Shown here in pieces: positions 1-10,265 of a DNA stretch of 44,231 nt (positions within the stretch are counted from its first letter, which is position 1; each line of letters starts with the position of its first letter). The stretch is from Alphaproteobacteria bacterium (GTDB lineage Bacteria > Pseudomonadota > Alphaproteobacteria > DSM-16000 > Inquilinaceae): positions 1-44,231 of the forward strand of contig JAAAOG010000090.1 of the NCBI GenBank assembly GCA_009909005.1, in the 5' to 3' direction. Below the pieces are notes generated by a model. It was not told where the DNA came from. It was given only the letters and a program-made list of their open reading frames with translations, and ran no database searches. The position numbers and the translations under genes were made by a program.

Positions 1-558
1 AAGGCGCTGCTTGTAGGCGGCCTGCGAGATTTCGAGGCCGCCGAACTGGCGCAGATGATCGGTCATGAACTGGGTGTCGAGCAGCACGAAGCCGCCGGCC
101 CGCAGCTGCGCCACCAGATGAACCAGCGCCACCTTGCTGGCATCGGCCGCACGGCTGAACATGCTCTCCCCGAAGAACGCGCCGCGCAACGATACGCCGT
201 AGAGCCCGCCGAGCAGCTGCCCCTCCGTCCAGCATTCGACGCTGTGAGCGTAGCCCGTGTCCGCCAGCGCCCCGTAAAGACGGCGGATGCCATCGTTGAT
301 CCAGGTCTTGGGCCTCTCCTCCGTGGGTTCCGCACACGCCTCCAGCACGGCCGGAAAGGCGGAATCATAGCGGACCTCGAACCGGCCCTGCCGGACCACG
401 CGGCGCAGCTTGCGCGGAACATGAAACCGGTCGAGCGGGATGACGCCGCGCCAGGGCGGGTCGTACCAGTACAGCTCGTCCGACTCGGCCGAGTCGGCCA
501 TGGGAAAAAATCCGCAGGCATAGGCCCGCAGCAGCAATTCCGGCGTAATCTCGTCCAT
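1..558 (-). CDS. aat: Leucyl/phenylalanyl-tRNA--protein transferase, 3' end beyond window
   Basis: Transfers Leu or Phe from aminoacyl-tRNA to N-terminal Arg/Lys of proteins, making them N-degron substrates for ClpS/ClpAP in the cytoplasm. The visible 186 residues start [20 protein letters not shown], the usual N-terminus of the short alphaproteobacterial form, and continue with family-typical stretches: a [11 protein letters not shown]-like segment, a [14 protein letters not shown]-like segment, an HSVECW motif, [19 protein letters not shown], and [16 protein letters not shown] near the edge. The ATG at 558 is chosen because the family begins there; an in-frame GTG lies 39 bases further upstream. 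The gene runs off the left edge, so its C-terminus is not seen. It follows aroQ by 80 bases on the same strand. Identification is by motif recognition and is secure. Confidence 0.93.
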   Translation of the reverse strand, partial: MDEITPELLLRAYACGFFPMADSAESDELYWYDPPWRGVIPLDRFHVPRKLRRVVRQGRFEVRYDSAFPAVLEACAEPTEERPKTWINDGIRRLYGALADTGYAHSVECWTEGQLLGGLYGVSLRGAFFGESMFSRAADASKVALVHLVAQLRAGGFVLLDTQFMTDHLRQFGGLEISQAAYKQRL

Positions 559-638
559 GCAATGCCGATCGTTGCGGCCGAAAACAAGCCCCCGCACCTC
601 GTAGCACGGGTTGCCGGCAGGTGCGAGCCCCGGGCTCG

Positions 639-1094
639 TCAGGGCGGCTCCGTACGCACCAACCGGGCCATGGCATCGAGCGCCAGGAGATAGCCGTGCG
701 CGCCGAACCCGCAGATCATGCCGACGGCAGCCGCGGATACATAGGAATGATGGCGGAAGCTTTCACGTCGAAACAGGTTCGACAAATGGACTTCGACGAC
801 CGGAAGGTCGCAGGCCAGCAGGGCATCGAAGACGGCAATCGAGGTATGGCTGTAGGCCCCGGCGTTTATGATGATGCCGTCATGAACGTCCCGGGCTTCC
901 TGAACCCAGGTCACGATTTCCCCCTCCAGATTGCTCTGGCGGAAATCGATGGCGAGGCCCAGCGCTTCGGCCCGTTCGCCGCACCAGGCTTCGATATCGC
1001 CGAGCGTTTCCCGCCCATAGATATCCGGCTCGCGGACGCCGAGCAGGTTCAGATTGGGTCCGTTGATGATCAGAACGACCGGTTCGACGCTCAC
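639..1094 (-). CDS. aroQ: Type II 3-dehydroquinate dehydratase
   Basis: Catalyses 3-dehydroquinate to 3-dehydroshikimate, the third step of the shikimate pathway, as a cytoplasmic dodecamer. The protein carries the type II signatures: [18 protein letters not shown] (catalytic Tyr and the Arg-containing lid), a QSNLEGEIV segment, [17 protein letters not shown] (substrate-binding Asn and Ser/Thr), and EVHLSN (catalytic His). A GTG start at 1094 is chosen because an AGGGGAA ribosome binding site lies about 8 bases upstream and it gives the usual length of about 150 residues. The longer in-frame form from 1181 adds 29 residues that look like random reading frame. In many alphaproteobacteria aroQ is followed by accB, accC and aat; here aat follows directly. 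Confidence 0.93.
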   Translation of the reverse strand: MSVEPVVLIINGPNLNLLGVREPDIYGRETLGDIEAWCGERAEALGLAIDFRQSNLEGEIVTWVQEARDVHDGIIINAGAYSHTSIAVFDALLACDLPVVEVHLSNLFRRESFRHHSYVSAAAVGMICGFGAHGYLLALDAMARLVRTEPP

Positions 1095-1246
1095 GGCCCG
1101 ATTCCCCTGCCGCCGATAGGCCGACGACGGCGGCAGAGCGGCCCGCAGACGGCTCCACCCGCCGTCCCGGCGCGATGACACGGCGACGAAACTAGCCGCT
1201 CACCGCCCTCCTCTCAACCCGTCACGGCCGAGGAGCACCGCCGGGG

Positions 1247-1786
1247 TCACTCGTCTTCGTCGCCGACATGCTCGGCCATCCGGCCGATACGCTCCTGCAA
1301 CCGGCAGGCCAGCACTTGCAGCGCATCGATCTCCCGGTCTTCGAGGTCTGCCAGTATTTCCGACTCCAGGTCCAGCAGTGCCGGCACGATGCGGTCGTGC
1401 ATCGCCCAGCCTTCCGGCGTCAGGGTAAGGACCGAGCGCCGGCGGTCGCTGCGGTCAATGGCACGGCGAACCAGTCCGGCATCCACCGCGCGGGACACCG
1501 CCCGGCTGACCCGCACCTTGTCCATGTCGGCGTAGCTGGCGACCGCATTGGCCGACAGAGCGCCGTACTGCGCCAGTATGGCCAGCAACCGCCATTCCGC
1601 CGTCGTCAGCCCGCATTCGTCCTCGCATCGGTGCGCCAGAATGCGGTTCATGCATTGCGCCAGCACGGCAAGCCGATGCGGCAGAAAATGTCCCAGATTG
1701 AGCCGGTTTCCGGATCCGTTCCGGCTCGGTACCGCCCTCATGCCCTCATGCTGGACCAAAGGCTCGTCCAACGTCAGGTTCGTCAT
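1247..1786 (-). CDS. MarR-family winged-helix transcriptional regulator
   Basis: A 179-residue DNA-binding regulator, probably a dimeric repressor. After a 30-residue variable N-terminus, residues about 35-150 follow the MarR fold: LTTAEWRLLAILAQYGALS (helix 2 and the start of the HTH), ANAVASYADMDKVRVSRAVSRAVDAGLV (recognition helix), RRAIDRSDRRRSVLTLTPEG (beta wing with the conserved DxRRR motif), and a long amphipathic C-terminal helix used for dimerisation. The ATG at 1786 has AGAAGGGG about 6 bases upstream. It stands alone, with about 150 bases before aroQ downstream and about 300 bases without a gene upstream. Its ligand and targets cannot be read from the sequence. Confidence 0.9.
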   Translation of the reverse strand: MTNLTLDEPLVQHEGMRAVPSRNGSGNRLNLGHFLPHRLAVLAQCMNRILAHRCEDECGLTTAEWRLLAILAQYGALSANAVASYADMDKVRVSRAVSRAVDAGLVRRAIDRSDRRRSVLTLTPEGWAMHDRIVPALLDLESEILADLEDREIDALQVLACRLQERIGRMAEHVGDEDE

Positions 1787-2084
1787 GGCCTGCCCCTTCT
1801 TTTCTCAACCCGATGTCCTCGCAACGCCTCTCATTTCACGGGCGCTGTTGCGGCGGTTCGGTCGATCGGGACCGATCCCTCCCACTTTCCATGTTAGTGG
1901 CTCTTTAGCCTGATAAGAAGTAGGGATTTGGCCACAGCGAAAGTGTTTCGGGGGTCCTCAATCGCCTCGGGCCAGCGAGAGACTTGCTTTTGCAACATAT
2001 TCTGGAGAGGCCGGGTCGGCCGGCGGCAATCGGGAGCTTGCTGCCGATTGACGCACGCTGGAATACTTCAAATTACGCTGGCGA
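1787..2084. other. Intergenic region ahead of the MarR gene
   Basis: 298 bases without a convincing gene. It must hold the marR promoter and the 3' end of the HAD transcript. It is more AT-rich around 1890-1930 than the flanks. An imperfect inverted repeat (CAATCGG at 2027-2033 with CCGATTG at 2044-2050) lies just beyond the HAD stop, but no T-run follows on the minus strand, so it is only a weak terminator candidate. No clear operator dyad was identified. Confidence 0.5.
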
Positions 2085-2706
2085 TCATCCGCGTCCCGGG
2101 CTGGGCAGATCCCAGGATTGAAGAGCATTCTCAAGTTCTTCCGGCGACCGATAATGGTGGGCTGCCATGCCGCACGCCCGGGCCCCGGCGACGTTCTCGA
2201 TCCTGTCGTCGATGAACAGACAGTCCCCGGGCTCAAGGCCATGGGTCCGGCAGAAATATCGATAGATGCCCGCGTCGGGCTTCAGGATGCCGATATCGGC
2301 AGAGAGCACCACCCCGTCGAAAAGGTTGAGAAAATCCCAGCGCCGCTGCTCCAGGGAGAATTTCTCGGCGGAGAAGTTGCTTATGGCATAGAGCGCGCAA
2401 CCGGCCGATTTGAGCGACCGCAGGCAGGCGACGGCGCCCGGGATCGGACCGGCGACCATCTCCTGCCAGCGCTCGTCATAGGCGCGAATGGCCGCTTCAT
2501 GGTCGGGGAAAGCCGCCGCCCGCGCGGCGACGGCCTCGGCGAACGGGACGCCCGCGTCCAGAAGCCGGTTCCAGGATGGCGGGCAGACCCTCGCGAGGAA
2601 ATCCTCCACCGCGGCCTCATCGGCGAAAACTTTCCGGTAGAGGTGGCGGGGATCCCAGTCCAGGAGCACCCCGCCGACGTCGAAGACCGGGATTGGCCTT
2701 CGCCGC

Positions 2707-2726
<20 letters not shown>
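2085..2726 (-). CDS. HAD-superfamily hydrolase (YihX-like phosphatase)
   Basis: A 213-residue haloacid-dehalogenase-fold enzyme. Motif I is VFDVGGVLLDWDP near residue 15 (nucleophile Asp), motif II is in a YAISNFS segment (Ser/Thr), motif III is the Lys of GILKPDAGIYRYF, and motif IV is the FIDDRIENVAGA acidic pair. The order and the alpha-helical cap between motifs I and II match the subfamily that includes YihX and 2-haloacid dehalogenases; a sugar- or nucleotide-phosphate phosphatase role is the most likely. The start is GTG at 2726, 20 bases inside the lon 3' end, with GGGAGG upstream, so translation is probably coupled to lon. The exact substrate cannot be assigned. Confidence 0.88.
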
Positions 2727-5088
<2,362 letters not shown>

Positions 5089-5117
5089 GGATCGCCTTTC
5101 TCTTGCGCGTCAGCGTA

Positions 5118-5522
5118 TCAAGACTTGAGGAGATTGAGCCACAAACACCCATGGGCCATTTCCTTGCGGGCGATGTCGAGATGGACGGCCGGCAGTTCGA
5201 TGCGCCGCTCGAACCGGCCGTGCGGGATCTCGAGCCGCCGGATGACCGGCGCGTCGCTGGCCACGGGCATGCGGCGGTCGCCACGGATGATCAGCGCATC
5301 GCTGTCGATGACGATTTCGACCCGCTCCGGTTCGACGCCGGGTAGCGCGACGACGATCAGCACCTCGCGCTCGGTCTCGTAAATATCGATTGGCGGTTCC
5401 CAGGCCGGCCGGCGCTCCGGCGAGCGCGCGACACGGAAGAATTGGCGATGGATCCGGTCGGCCCGATCCAGCATGTCACAGGCTTCAGCCCACATCCGCG
5501 CTTCCAGGTCTCGCGAGGGCAT
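5118..5522 (-). CDS. Small heat-shock protein, Hsp20/alpha-crystallin family
   Basis: A 134-residue holdase-type chaperone. Residues about 42-125 form the alpha-crystallin beta-sandwich: IDIYETEREVLIVVALPGV, VEIVIDSDALIIRGDRR, then IPHGRFERRIELP with the conserved FxRxxxLP pattern. The C-terminus ends LWLNLLKS directly after the domain, so the I-x-I tail that drives higher oligomers in most Hsp20 proteins is absent. It lies 29 bases before lon on the same strand, consistent with cotranscription of a holdase and a protease. The ATG at 5522 has AGGGAG about 10 bases upstream. Family assignment is firm; heat induction is not shown by the sequence. Confidence 0.9.
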   Translation of the reverse strand: MPSRDLEARMWAEACDMLDRADRIHRQFFRVARSPERRPAWEPPIDIYETEREVLIVVALPGVEPERVEIVIDSDALIIRGDRRMPVASDAPVIRRLEIPHGRFERRIELPAVHLDIARKEMAHGCLWLNLLKS

Positions 5523-5569
5523 GTCTAGCGGCTCCCTGATTTCCGAAGCTGTCGATCGCTTGACCGGGC

Positions 5570-5598
5570 TAGATAAGACCGGAGCCGGGCCGGGGCAA
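5570..5598 (-). promoter_or_regulatory. Candidate sigma-70-like promoter for hsp20-lon
   Basis: On the minus strand TTGCCC (5593-5598) and TATCTA (5570-5575) are separated by exactly 17 bases, about 50 bases before the hsp20 start. I see no typical heat-shock sigma (RpoH) promoter here. This is a pattern match only. Confidence 0.35.
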
Positions 5599-5610
5599 AG
5601 ACGAGCCCCG

Positions 5611-6012
5611 TCACAGTCGCCCGACGGAAAGCTCCGTCACCGGCTGGCCGAGCGCCGCCATCCCCTCTTCCAGATAGTCACCCAGACGCGGCGTGCCGAT
5701 GAGATAATGCGCCACCCCGCGATCCGCTTCGTCGCGGGCCAGGGCGACCGCCTCGTCCCACTGGTCCGGCAGAAAGTCGCCGCGGCCGATCCAGAAGATC
5801 GCGAGGAGCGACAGCGTCTCGTCCTCGTTCAATGCGTTGATCGCGCTGGCCAGCTCTTCCTGCGCGGCATCGTCCGGATTGAGCTCCAGCACATCGGCTT
5901 CGAGGTCGTCCGCCGGACTGGAGGCGCGGTTCTGTTCGGCCGTGACGTCCTTGACGTCGAATTCGCGCGCCTTGACGGTGATGAAGAAGACCTTTTGCGG
6001 GTCGATAGCCAT
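5611..6012 (-). CDS. DUF3775 family protein
   Basis: A 133-residue cytoplasmic protein of unknown function that matches the DUF3775 family by its layout: an N-terminal VFFITVKAREFDVKDV segment, an acidic middle (DDLEADVLELNPDD), then LASAINALNEDETLSLLAIFWIGRG, a WDEAVALARDE helix and a HYLIGTPRLGDYLEEGMAALG C-terminus. The last part is a conserved block in this family. The ATG at 6012 is preferred over an in-frame GTG at 6033. The gene lies between the hsp20-lon pair and a membrane stress protein on the same strand, so a role in stress adaptation is plausible but only by context. Confidence 0.82.
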   Translation of the reverse strand: MAIDPQKVFFITVKAREFDVKDVTAEQNRASSPADDLEADVLELNPDDAAQEELASAINALNEDETLSLLAIFWIGRGDFLPDQWDEAVALARDEADRGVAHYLIGTPRLGDYLEEGMAALGQPVTELSVGRL

Positions 6013-6045
6013 TGCGTATTCCGTGCCTCGCACGCCCGGCGCCCG

Positions 6046-6612
6046 TCAGGCAGGCTCCCGGCGATCGTGAACATGGACATCGACGGCGCCATGGCCACTG
6101 AGGATTTGTGTGGCCCGTGCCTCGTGTTCGGGACTGCGCGTGCGCACCCAGAGCAGCAAACCGCCATGGGCGAGCTGTGTTCCAAGCCGCGCGGCCTGCC
6201 GACGCCCGAGACGCCGGGCCAGGGCCCAGCCGGCAAGACCGCCCGCCCCGCCGGCCAGCAGGGCCGCAATCAGGGTGCCCGTCAGCGGCAGGCCCAGCAG
6301 CAGGACGCCGCCGGCCCCGGCCATGGCACCGACATAGCCCAGCCCGCCGATCAGCCCGCCCTGGGCGTCCCCCAGCGACTCCTTTGAGTGATAGGAGGCG
6401 CGGGCGACGCCCTCGTCATCCTCCAGCTCCTTCACGCCGCGCCAGGCATGGCCCAGGCTGCGCTCAACCGCGGCCTCGTCGGCCAGCAGGCTCAGCTCGG
6501 CCCGGTCGAAGCCATGGCTGAGGAGGGTGTCGATCGCCTGCTGCAAACTCTCCGGGTCGCGAAAGACACCTACGGCCTCGCGGACCTTGCGGCCGGTCCA
6601 GGTACTCGTCAT
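6046..6612 (-). CDS. Stress-type membrane protein with glycine-rich hydrophobic core
   Basis: A 188-residue protein. Residues about 10-45 (REAVGVFRDPESLQQAIDTL) resemble the N-terminal fold of general stress protein 17M-like proteins. Residues about 82-132 form a glycine-rich hydrophobic segment (GLIGGLGYVGAMAGAGG, then LLGLPLTGTLIAALLAGGAGG) that should span the membrane twice as glycine-zipper helices. The C-terminal part (LAHGGLLLWVRTRSPEHE to VHVHDRRE) looks like a second small alpha/beta domain. No enzymatic motif is visible. It starts 33 bases beyond the DUF3775 gene and shares its strand. The function is unknown; the assignment to a stress-related group is by resemblance and neighbours. 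Confidence 0.7.
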   Translation of the reverse strand: MTSTWTGRKVREAVGVFRDPESLQQAIDTLLSHGFDRAELSLLADEAAVERSLGHAWRGVKELEDDEGVARASYHSKESLGDAQGGLIGGLGYVGAMAGAGGVLLLGLPLTGTLIAALLAGGAGGLAGWALARRLGRRQAARLGTQLAHGGLLLWVRTRSPEHEARATQILSGHGAVDVHVHDRREPA

Positions 6613-6695
6613 TGCCGTTCATTCCCATGGTCTCATGGCCCATTTAACCACGGCGACGGCGGGGAACAGGGTCCCGGCTTTCGCGCCGGCCGGGC

Positions 6696-8063
6696 TCAGC
6701 GGGCGGCGCGATGCCGCGCCACGGCGCGCTCGAGGAGAACGCAGAGGGCCGTCAGCCCCAAGGCCGCGACCAGAAGGGCCGCCGCCGTCAGGGCATTGGA
6801 CACCAGATGCGGCGCGACCAGCAGCACGGTCCCCAGCCCGGCCATCATCAGGCCGGAGAGCAGCTTCAGCACCCGGCCCTCGTGCTCGCTCAGCCTGCGG
6901 GCGCCAAGGGTGACGGTGAAAACGACGACGATCGCCAGCAGCGGCAGAACATAGACGGCATTGTAGAGGACGAGATACAGATAGTATTCGCTCGGAGCGA
7001 GGTCTCGCAGCGTCAGGATGCGGGTATAGACCAGGGGAAAGCCGCTGGTGCACAGCAGCTCATAGGTGTTGGCGGCGATGGCCAGGGTCACGGTCCCGAC
7101 GAGCAGCACCGGCAGCCGCTCGGCGGCGAGGAGTCCGCGCATGCGGGCGAAGAGGCCGGGCTTGGCGCTCTCCGGTATCGCCAGCGTCGGGCCGCGGTGA
7201 AAGCGGACAAAGTCCTTGATGTTGAGCGCGCCCACGACGAGAGCGACGAGGCCGGCCACCGCGGTGATCCACGACAATCCGCCGACCACCAGGAACAGGT
7301 TCAACCACGCCGCCATGAAGGCGAAATAGGCAAGCCCGGAGATCAGCACGAAGACACCGCCGATCAGCGCCATGCGCCGCCGGCTGCGGGCATGCACCAT
7401 CAGGCTGAGCAGGAATAGCAGCACGAAGAAGGCGCAGGGGTTGAAGGCGTCGAGCCCGGCGAGAACGACGGTGAGGGCCGGCAGCGTCCAGGCCGCCGGA
7501 TCGATCGGCCCGAGGCCGGGAAGGTCGACGGCGCGGTCGGAGACGGAGTCGGACCCGGTGGTGTCGGTTTCGCCGGCCGGCGATACCGACACCGCGGGGG
7601 CCGACTCCTGCCCGATCGCCGTCGCGGCGCGAGCCCGGCAGCGCTCGGCCTGACGGGCGATGCGCGCACCCATGCCCTCGGCGTCGTCATAGCCCACCAG
7701 CATATGGCCGCAGAGAAACACCGTGGGCACGCCCTGCACCGGGTTGCCGGTGCGCGCGGCCAGCGCCCCGAACCAGTCGCGATTAAGCGGCGACCCGGAG
7801 ACCTCCAGAAAAATCGCCTCCAGCCAGGGACGCGCGGCGGCCAGCGATTCGAGAAAAGGCCGGGCATGGGCGCAGTGCGGGCAGCCTTGCGACCAGAAGA
7901 CATAGAGTTTCACGGTCACGGCCGGCTGCCCGTCCTGCTCATCAACCGCGTACCAGAGGGGATCGAGCTCAGAGTCGACCGCCGGAGCCGCCGACACGAC
8001 AGCGGCGGCCAAGGCCAGCACGAGGCAAAAGACGGGCAGCGCACGGGTGACAATCTGAGCCAT
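6696..8063 (-). CDS. Thioredoxin domain fused to DsbD/CcdA-like membrane electron carrier
   Basis: A 455-residue thiol-disulfide relay protein. It has an N-terminal signal or anchor (residues 1-28). A periplasmic thioredoxin-like domain at about 45-150 has the active site C61-P-H-C64 and a cis-Pro loop GVPTVFLCG. A polar linker (about 150-190) follows, then at least six transmembrane helices. The membrane part carries two cysteines in DsbD-like positions: C210 in FNPCAFFVLL and C338 in YELLCTSGFP. DsbD family members pass electrons from cytoplasmic thioredoxin through such a pair. Here the soluble thioredoxin lies on the N-terminal side, the reverse of DsbD's C-terminal one. The partner substrate is unknown. 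No good ribosome binding site is seen before the ATG at 8063. Confidence 0.82.
   Translation of the reverse strand: MAQIVTRALPVFCLVLALAAAVVSAAPAVDSELDPLWYAVDEQDGQPAVTVKLYVFWSQGCPHCAHARPFLESLAAARPWLEAIFLEVSGSPLNRDWFGALAARTGNPVQGVPTVFLCGHMLVGYDDAEGMGARIARQAERCRARAATAIGQESAPAVSVSPAGETDTTGSDSVSDRAVDLPGLGPIDPAAWTLPALTVVLAGLDAFNPCAFFVLLFLLSLMVHARSRRRMALIGGVFVLISGLAYFAFMAAWLNLFLVVGGLSWITAVAGLVALVVGALNIKDFVRFHRGPTLAIPESAKPGLFARMRGLLAAERLPVLLVGTVTLAIAANTYELLCTSGFPLVYTRILTLRDLAPSEYYLYLVLYNAVYVLPLLAIVVVFTVTLGARRLSEHEGRVLKLLSGLMMAGLGTVLLVAPHLVSNALTAAALLVAALGLTALCVLLERAVARHRAAR
7560..7593. repeat. 34-base near-perfect palindrome in the linker of the DsbD-like fusion
   Basis: GGTGTCGGT (7560-7568) pairs with ACCGACACC (7585-7593), and the centre TCGCCGGCCGGCGA (7570-7583) is a perfect palindrome. 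Only one T:T mismatch (7569/7584) interrupts the arms. It encodes part of the flexible linker between the thioredoxin domain and the membrane domain. Confidence 0.85.
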
Positions 8064-8169
8064 CGGTCGAGGATGCGAATCGACGCCGTCTTCTGGATTT
8101 GGCGTATCTCTTCAGTATCCGCGACCGTCCCGCGTCCCATGGCAGGCCCGCCCCCCGGTCATGGGTCGA

Positions 8170-9018
8170 TCAATGGGCCAGCAGCACCGGCAATCTCGCT
8201 TCGTTCAGCACGTGCTGCGTTGCACCGCCGAAGATCAGTTCGGCGAAGCGGTGGTGCGTATAGGCCCCCTTGAACAGCAGATCGGCTCCGAGCTCATGAC
8301 ATTCGGCGAGGATCGTCTCGCCATGCGAGCGGCCGTCCGGACGGGCGATATGGGCGATAACGTCCAGGCCGTGCCGGCTCAGGTGCTCGGCCACCCGCTT
8401 GCCCGTGTGCGGCGGCACCAGCCAGCCCTCGACCGTCAGGACCACGACCCGCCGGGCGCGTTCCAGGAGCGGCATTCCCAGCCCGATCGTCCGCGCCGTC
8501 TCCGTGCTGCCGTTCCAGGCGATGACCACGGTTCCGGGCAGGGTCTCCGACGTCGCGGGGGCGGCCAGCAGAACCGGCCGTCCGCTTTCGAACAGGGCGG
8601 CAGAGGCCGTCGCTTGCCAGTCGGGAAAGCGGGTGCTCTCGCGCCGGCCGATAATCGTCAGGTCGCAAAGACGGGCATAGTCGGCCACGACCCGGTCTTC
8701 GCGGCCTTCCTGTTCCTGCCAGCTGGCGCCGGGCCCGTCGCCATCCCCCTCGACCTCGCGCTGCGGCAGCCCCAGGGCATCGATGCGGTCGAGAAAGCGG
8801 CTGCGCGCACGGTCGGCCGCTTCGCGCCACTCCCTGGTCAGGGCCGACATCGAATTCGGCGGCACCGTGGCGTAGTGCTCGCCGACCCAGACGGAGGGAT
8901 TCTGCAGGCAAAGCAGCCCCTCGACATGGCCGCCAAAGAGGCGGGCCAGCTGGGCGGCCGTGGCCAGCGCCTTTTCGTCGGCGGGATCGGCCTGGAACGG
9001 CACGAGCATGGTCTTCAT
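8170..9018 (-). CDS. Universal stress protein, tandem UspA domains
   Basis: A 282-residue cytoplasmic protein made of two UspA folds. The N-terminal domain starts MKTMLVPFQADPADEKAL and has a degenerate nucleotide loop (IIGRRESTRF). The C-terminal domain starts VVIAWNGSTETARTIG and ends with the ATP-binding pattern GAYTHHRFAELIFGGATQHVL followed by LPVLLAH. A strong AGGAGG sits 9 bases before the ATG at 9018. It is divergent from a second tandem USP gene across about 307 bases. USPs of this type commonly promote survival under starvation or low oxygen; the specific trigger is not visible here. Confidence 0.92.
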   Translation of the reverse strand: MKTMLVPFQADPADEKALATAAQLARLFGGHVEGLLCLQNPSVWVGEHYATVPPNSMSALTREWREAADRARSRFLDRIDALGLPQREVEGDGDGPGASWQEQEGREDRVVADYARLCDLTIIGRRESTRFPDWQATASAALFESGRPVLLAAPATSETLPGTVVIAWNGSTETARTIGLGMPLLERARRVVVLTVEGWLVPPHTGKRVAEHLSRHGLDVIAHIARPDGRSHGETILAECHELGADLLFKGAYTHHRFAELIFGGATQHVLNEARLPVLLAH

Positions 9019-9325
9019 GGGGCGGTCCTCCTGTTGTTGTCCGATTCACCGAGGGCGATTACGCCCTTGCCTCCCCTTTGCATGTGAGACTCCGGCGCCG
9101 GACGCACGGCCCCTGCCGGCCTCGGGGGCCTGCGCCATGCTGTCGCACCCGGGCGTCGCCGCCGTCATGACCCTTCGGATGGATCGGATTTTCTGCCCGC
9201 GGCATGCCGCCCCCGGGCCGCGGGATGTACTTTCCGAAATAAAAGTTCCCACATCTTAGAGGAGGTTTTGTCGAAGGCGTCCGCTGCCGGGCGCCGGACA
9301 ATCCATGTGTCGAGGAGAGGCGGCA
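9019..9325. promoter_or_regulatory. Divergent intergenic region between two universal stress protein genes
   Basis: 307 bases that must hold promoters for both USP genes. It contains an inverted repeat CCCGCGG (9196-9202) with CCGCGGG (9218-9224), a small hairpin AGGGCG/CGCCCT (9052-9067) in the minus-strand leader, and an AT-richer stretch at 9232-9260. I looked for an FNR-type TTGAT-N4-ATCAA box and did not find one. No -35/-10 pair is convincing. Confidence 0.4.
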
Positions 9326-10150
9326 ATGGCGATCACGACGCTGCTTTTGCATATGGCCCATGATCGGGCGCGCCTGGTCCGCTTCCGGATCGGTCTCGCC
9401 CTGGCGCAACGCTACGGCGCCCATCTGGCCATGACTTATATGACTTCACCCGCCCATTTGCCGGCCGAAGTGACGGGCCGGGCGGCGTCGGCCGCCTATA
9501 TCGCCGAGCAGACGGCGATCGCGCATGAAAAGGCCGATCATGTCCTGACGGAGATTTCGGAGGAGGCCGACGCCGCCGGCATCAGCTGGGATTGGGAGGT
9601 TCTGGAGGACGATCACAACCAGCTGCTGGCCGAACGCAGCCATTACGCCGATATGGTGATCGTCTGCCAGGGCCATGGCGGCGTTCCCGAGGGGCATGTC
9701 GGGCTGCACCACCCCGACGATCTGCTCTTCATGGCGTCATGCCCGGTCCTGGTCCTGCCGCAGCACTGGACGTCGGATGAGATCGGCCATCGGGTGCTGG
9801 TCGCCTGGAAGGACACGCGCGAAGCGGCACGCGCCCTCCGCGACAGCCTGCCGATCCTGGAGAAGGCGGACGACATCTTCGTCCTGACCTGCGATCCGCC
9901 GCATCACCGCTTCGACGCGGGCGTGGCGGCCGTCGCCTTCCTGGGCCGGCACGGGCTCCGCGTGGAGCAGGTCAGCGATAGCGCCAACGGCGATGTCGGC
10001 GATGTCATCCTAAGCTACGCCAAGGATCTGAGGGCCGACTTGCTGATCATGGGTGCCTATGGACACTCGCGATTCCGCGAAATCATCCTCGGCGGGGTGA
10101 CGCAGCATGTGCTGCGGAACATGGCACGGCCGGCCCTTATGGCGCATTGA
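9326..10150 (+). CDS. Universal stress protein, tandem UspA domains
   Basis: A 274-residue tandem USP and one of only two plus-strand genes. Domain 1 begins MAITTLLLHMAHDRARLVRF and ends with LVLPQHW; domain 2 begins VLVAWKDTREAARALRDSL and ends with the ATP-loop pattern MGAYGHSRFREIILGGVTQHVL and a PALMAH tail. The ATG at 9326 is chosen because AGGAGAGG lies 6-13 bases upstream; an in-frame ATG at 9305 has no such site. It is divergent from the other USP gene, and the two share the C-terminal motif closely, suggesting an old duplication. Its role in stress survival is inferred from the family. Confidence 0.92.
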   Translation: MAITTLLLHMAHDRARLVRFRIGLALAQRYGAHLAMTYMTSPAHLPAEVTGRAASAAYIAEQTAIAHEKADHVLTEISEEADAAGISWDWEVLEDDHNQLLAERSHYADMVIVCQGHGGVPEGHVGLHHPDDLLFMASCPVLVLPQHWTSDEIGHRVLVAWKDTREAARALRDSLPILEKADDIFVLTCDPPHHRFDAGVAAVAFLGRHGLRVEQVSDSANGDVGDVILSYAKDLRADLLIMGAYGHSRFREIILGGVTQHVLRNMARPALMAH

Positions 10151-10186
10151 GGCCTCTAGATATTGAGGCCCAGTGCAATTGAGGCC
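10146..10186 (+). repeat. Three ATTGAGGCC direct repeats at a 16-base period
   Basis: ATTGAGGCC occurs at 10146-10154, 10162-10170 and 10178-10186, exactly 16 bases apart. The first copy includes the stop codon of the upstream USP gene. No function is known. Confidence 0.8.
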
Positions 10187-10224
10187 GGGTGTCGAAGAGC
10201 GGAAGACCGGCAGCGGTGCCGGGC

Positions 10225-10248
10225 GGCGGGCGCCATGACGCGCCCGCC
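10225..10248 (+). terminator. Probable terminator after the plus-strand USP gene
   Basis: GGCGGGCGC (10225-10233) pairs perfectly with GCGCCCGCC (10240-10248) around a 6-base loop, followed on the plus strand by TCTTTGGTCTG. The T-run is short, so termination may be partial. It lies between two convergent genes. Confidence 0.5.
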
Positions 10249-10265
10249 TCTTTGGTCTGTCGCCC

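Noticed and set aside
5581-5604. GC-rich inverted segments after the DUF3775 gene, considered as a terminator
   Set aside because: The GGGGC/GCCCC stem is only five pairs and is not followed by a T-run on the minus strand.
9019-9325. Possible FNR box or heat-shock promoter between the USP genes
   Set aside because: No TTGAT-N4-ATCAA or recognised heat-shock hexamers were found on reading both strands.
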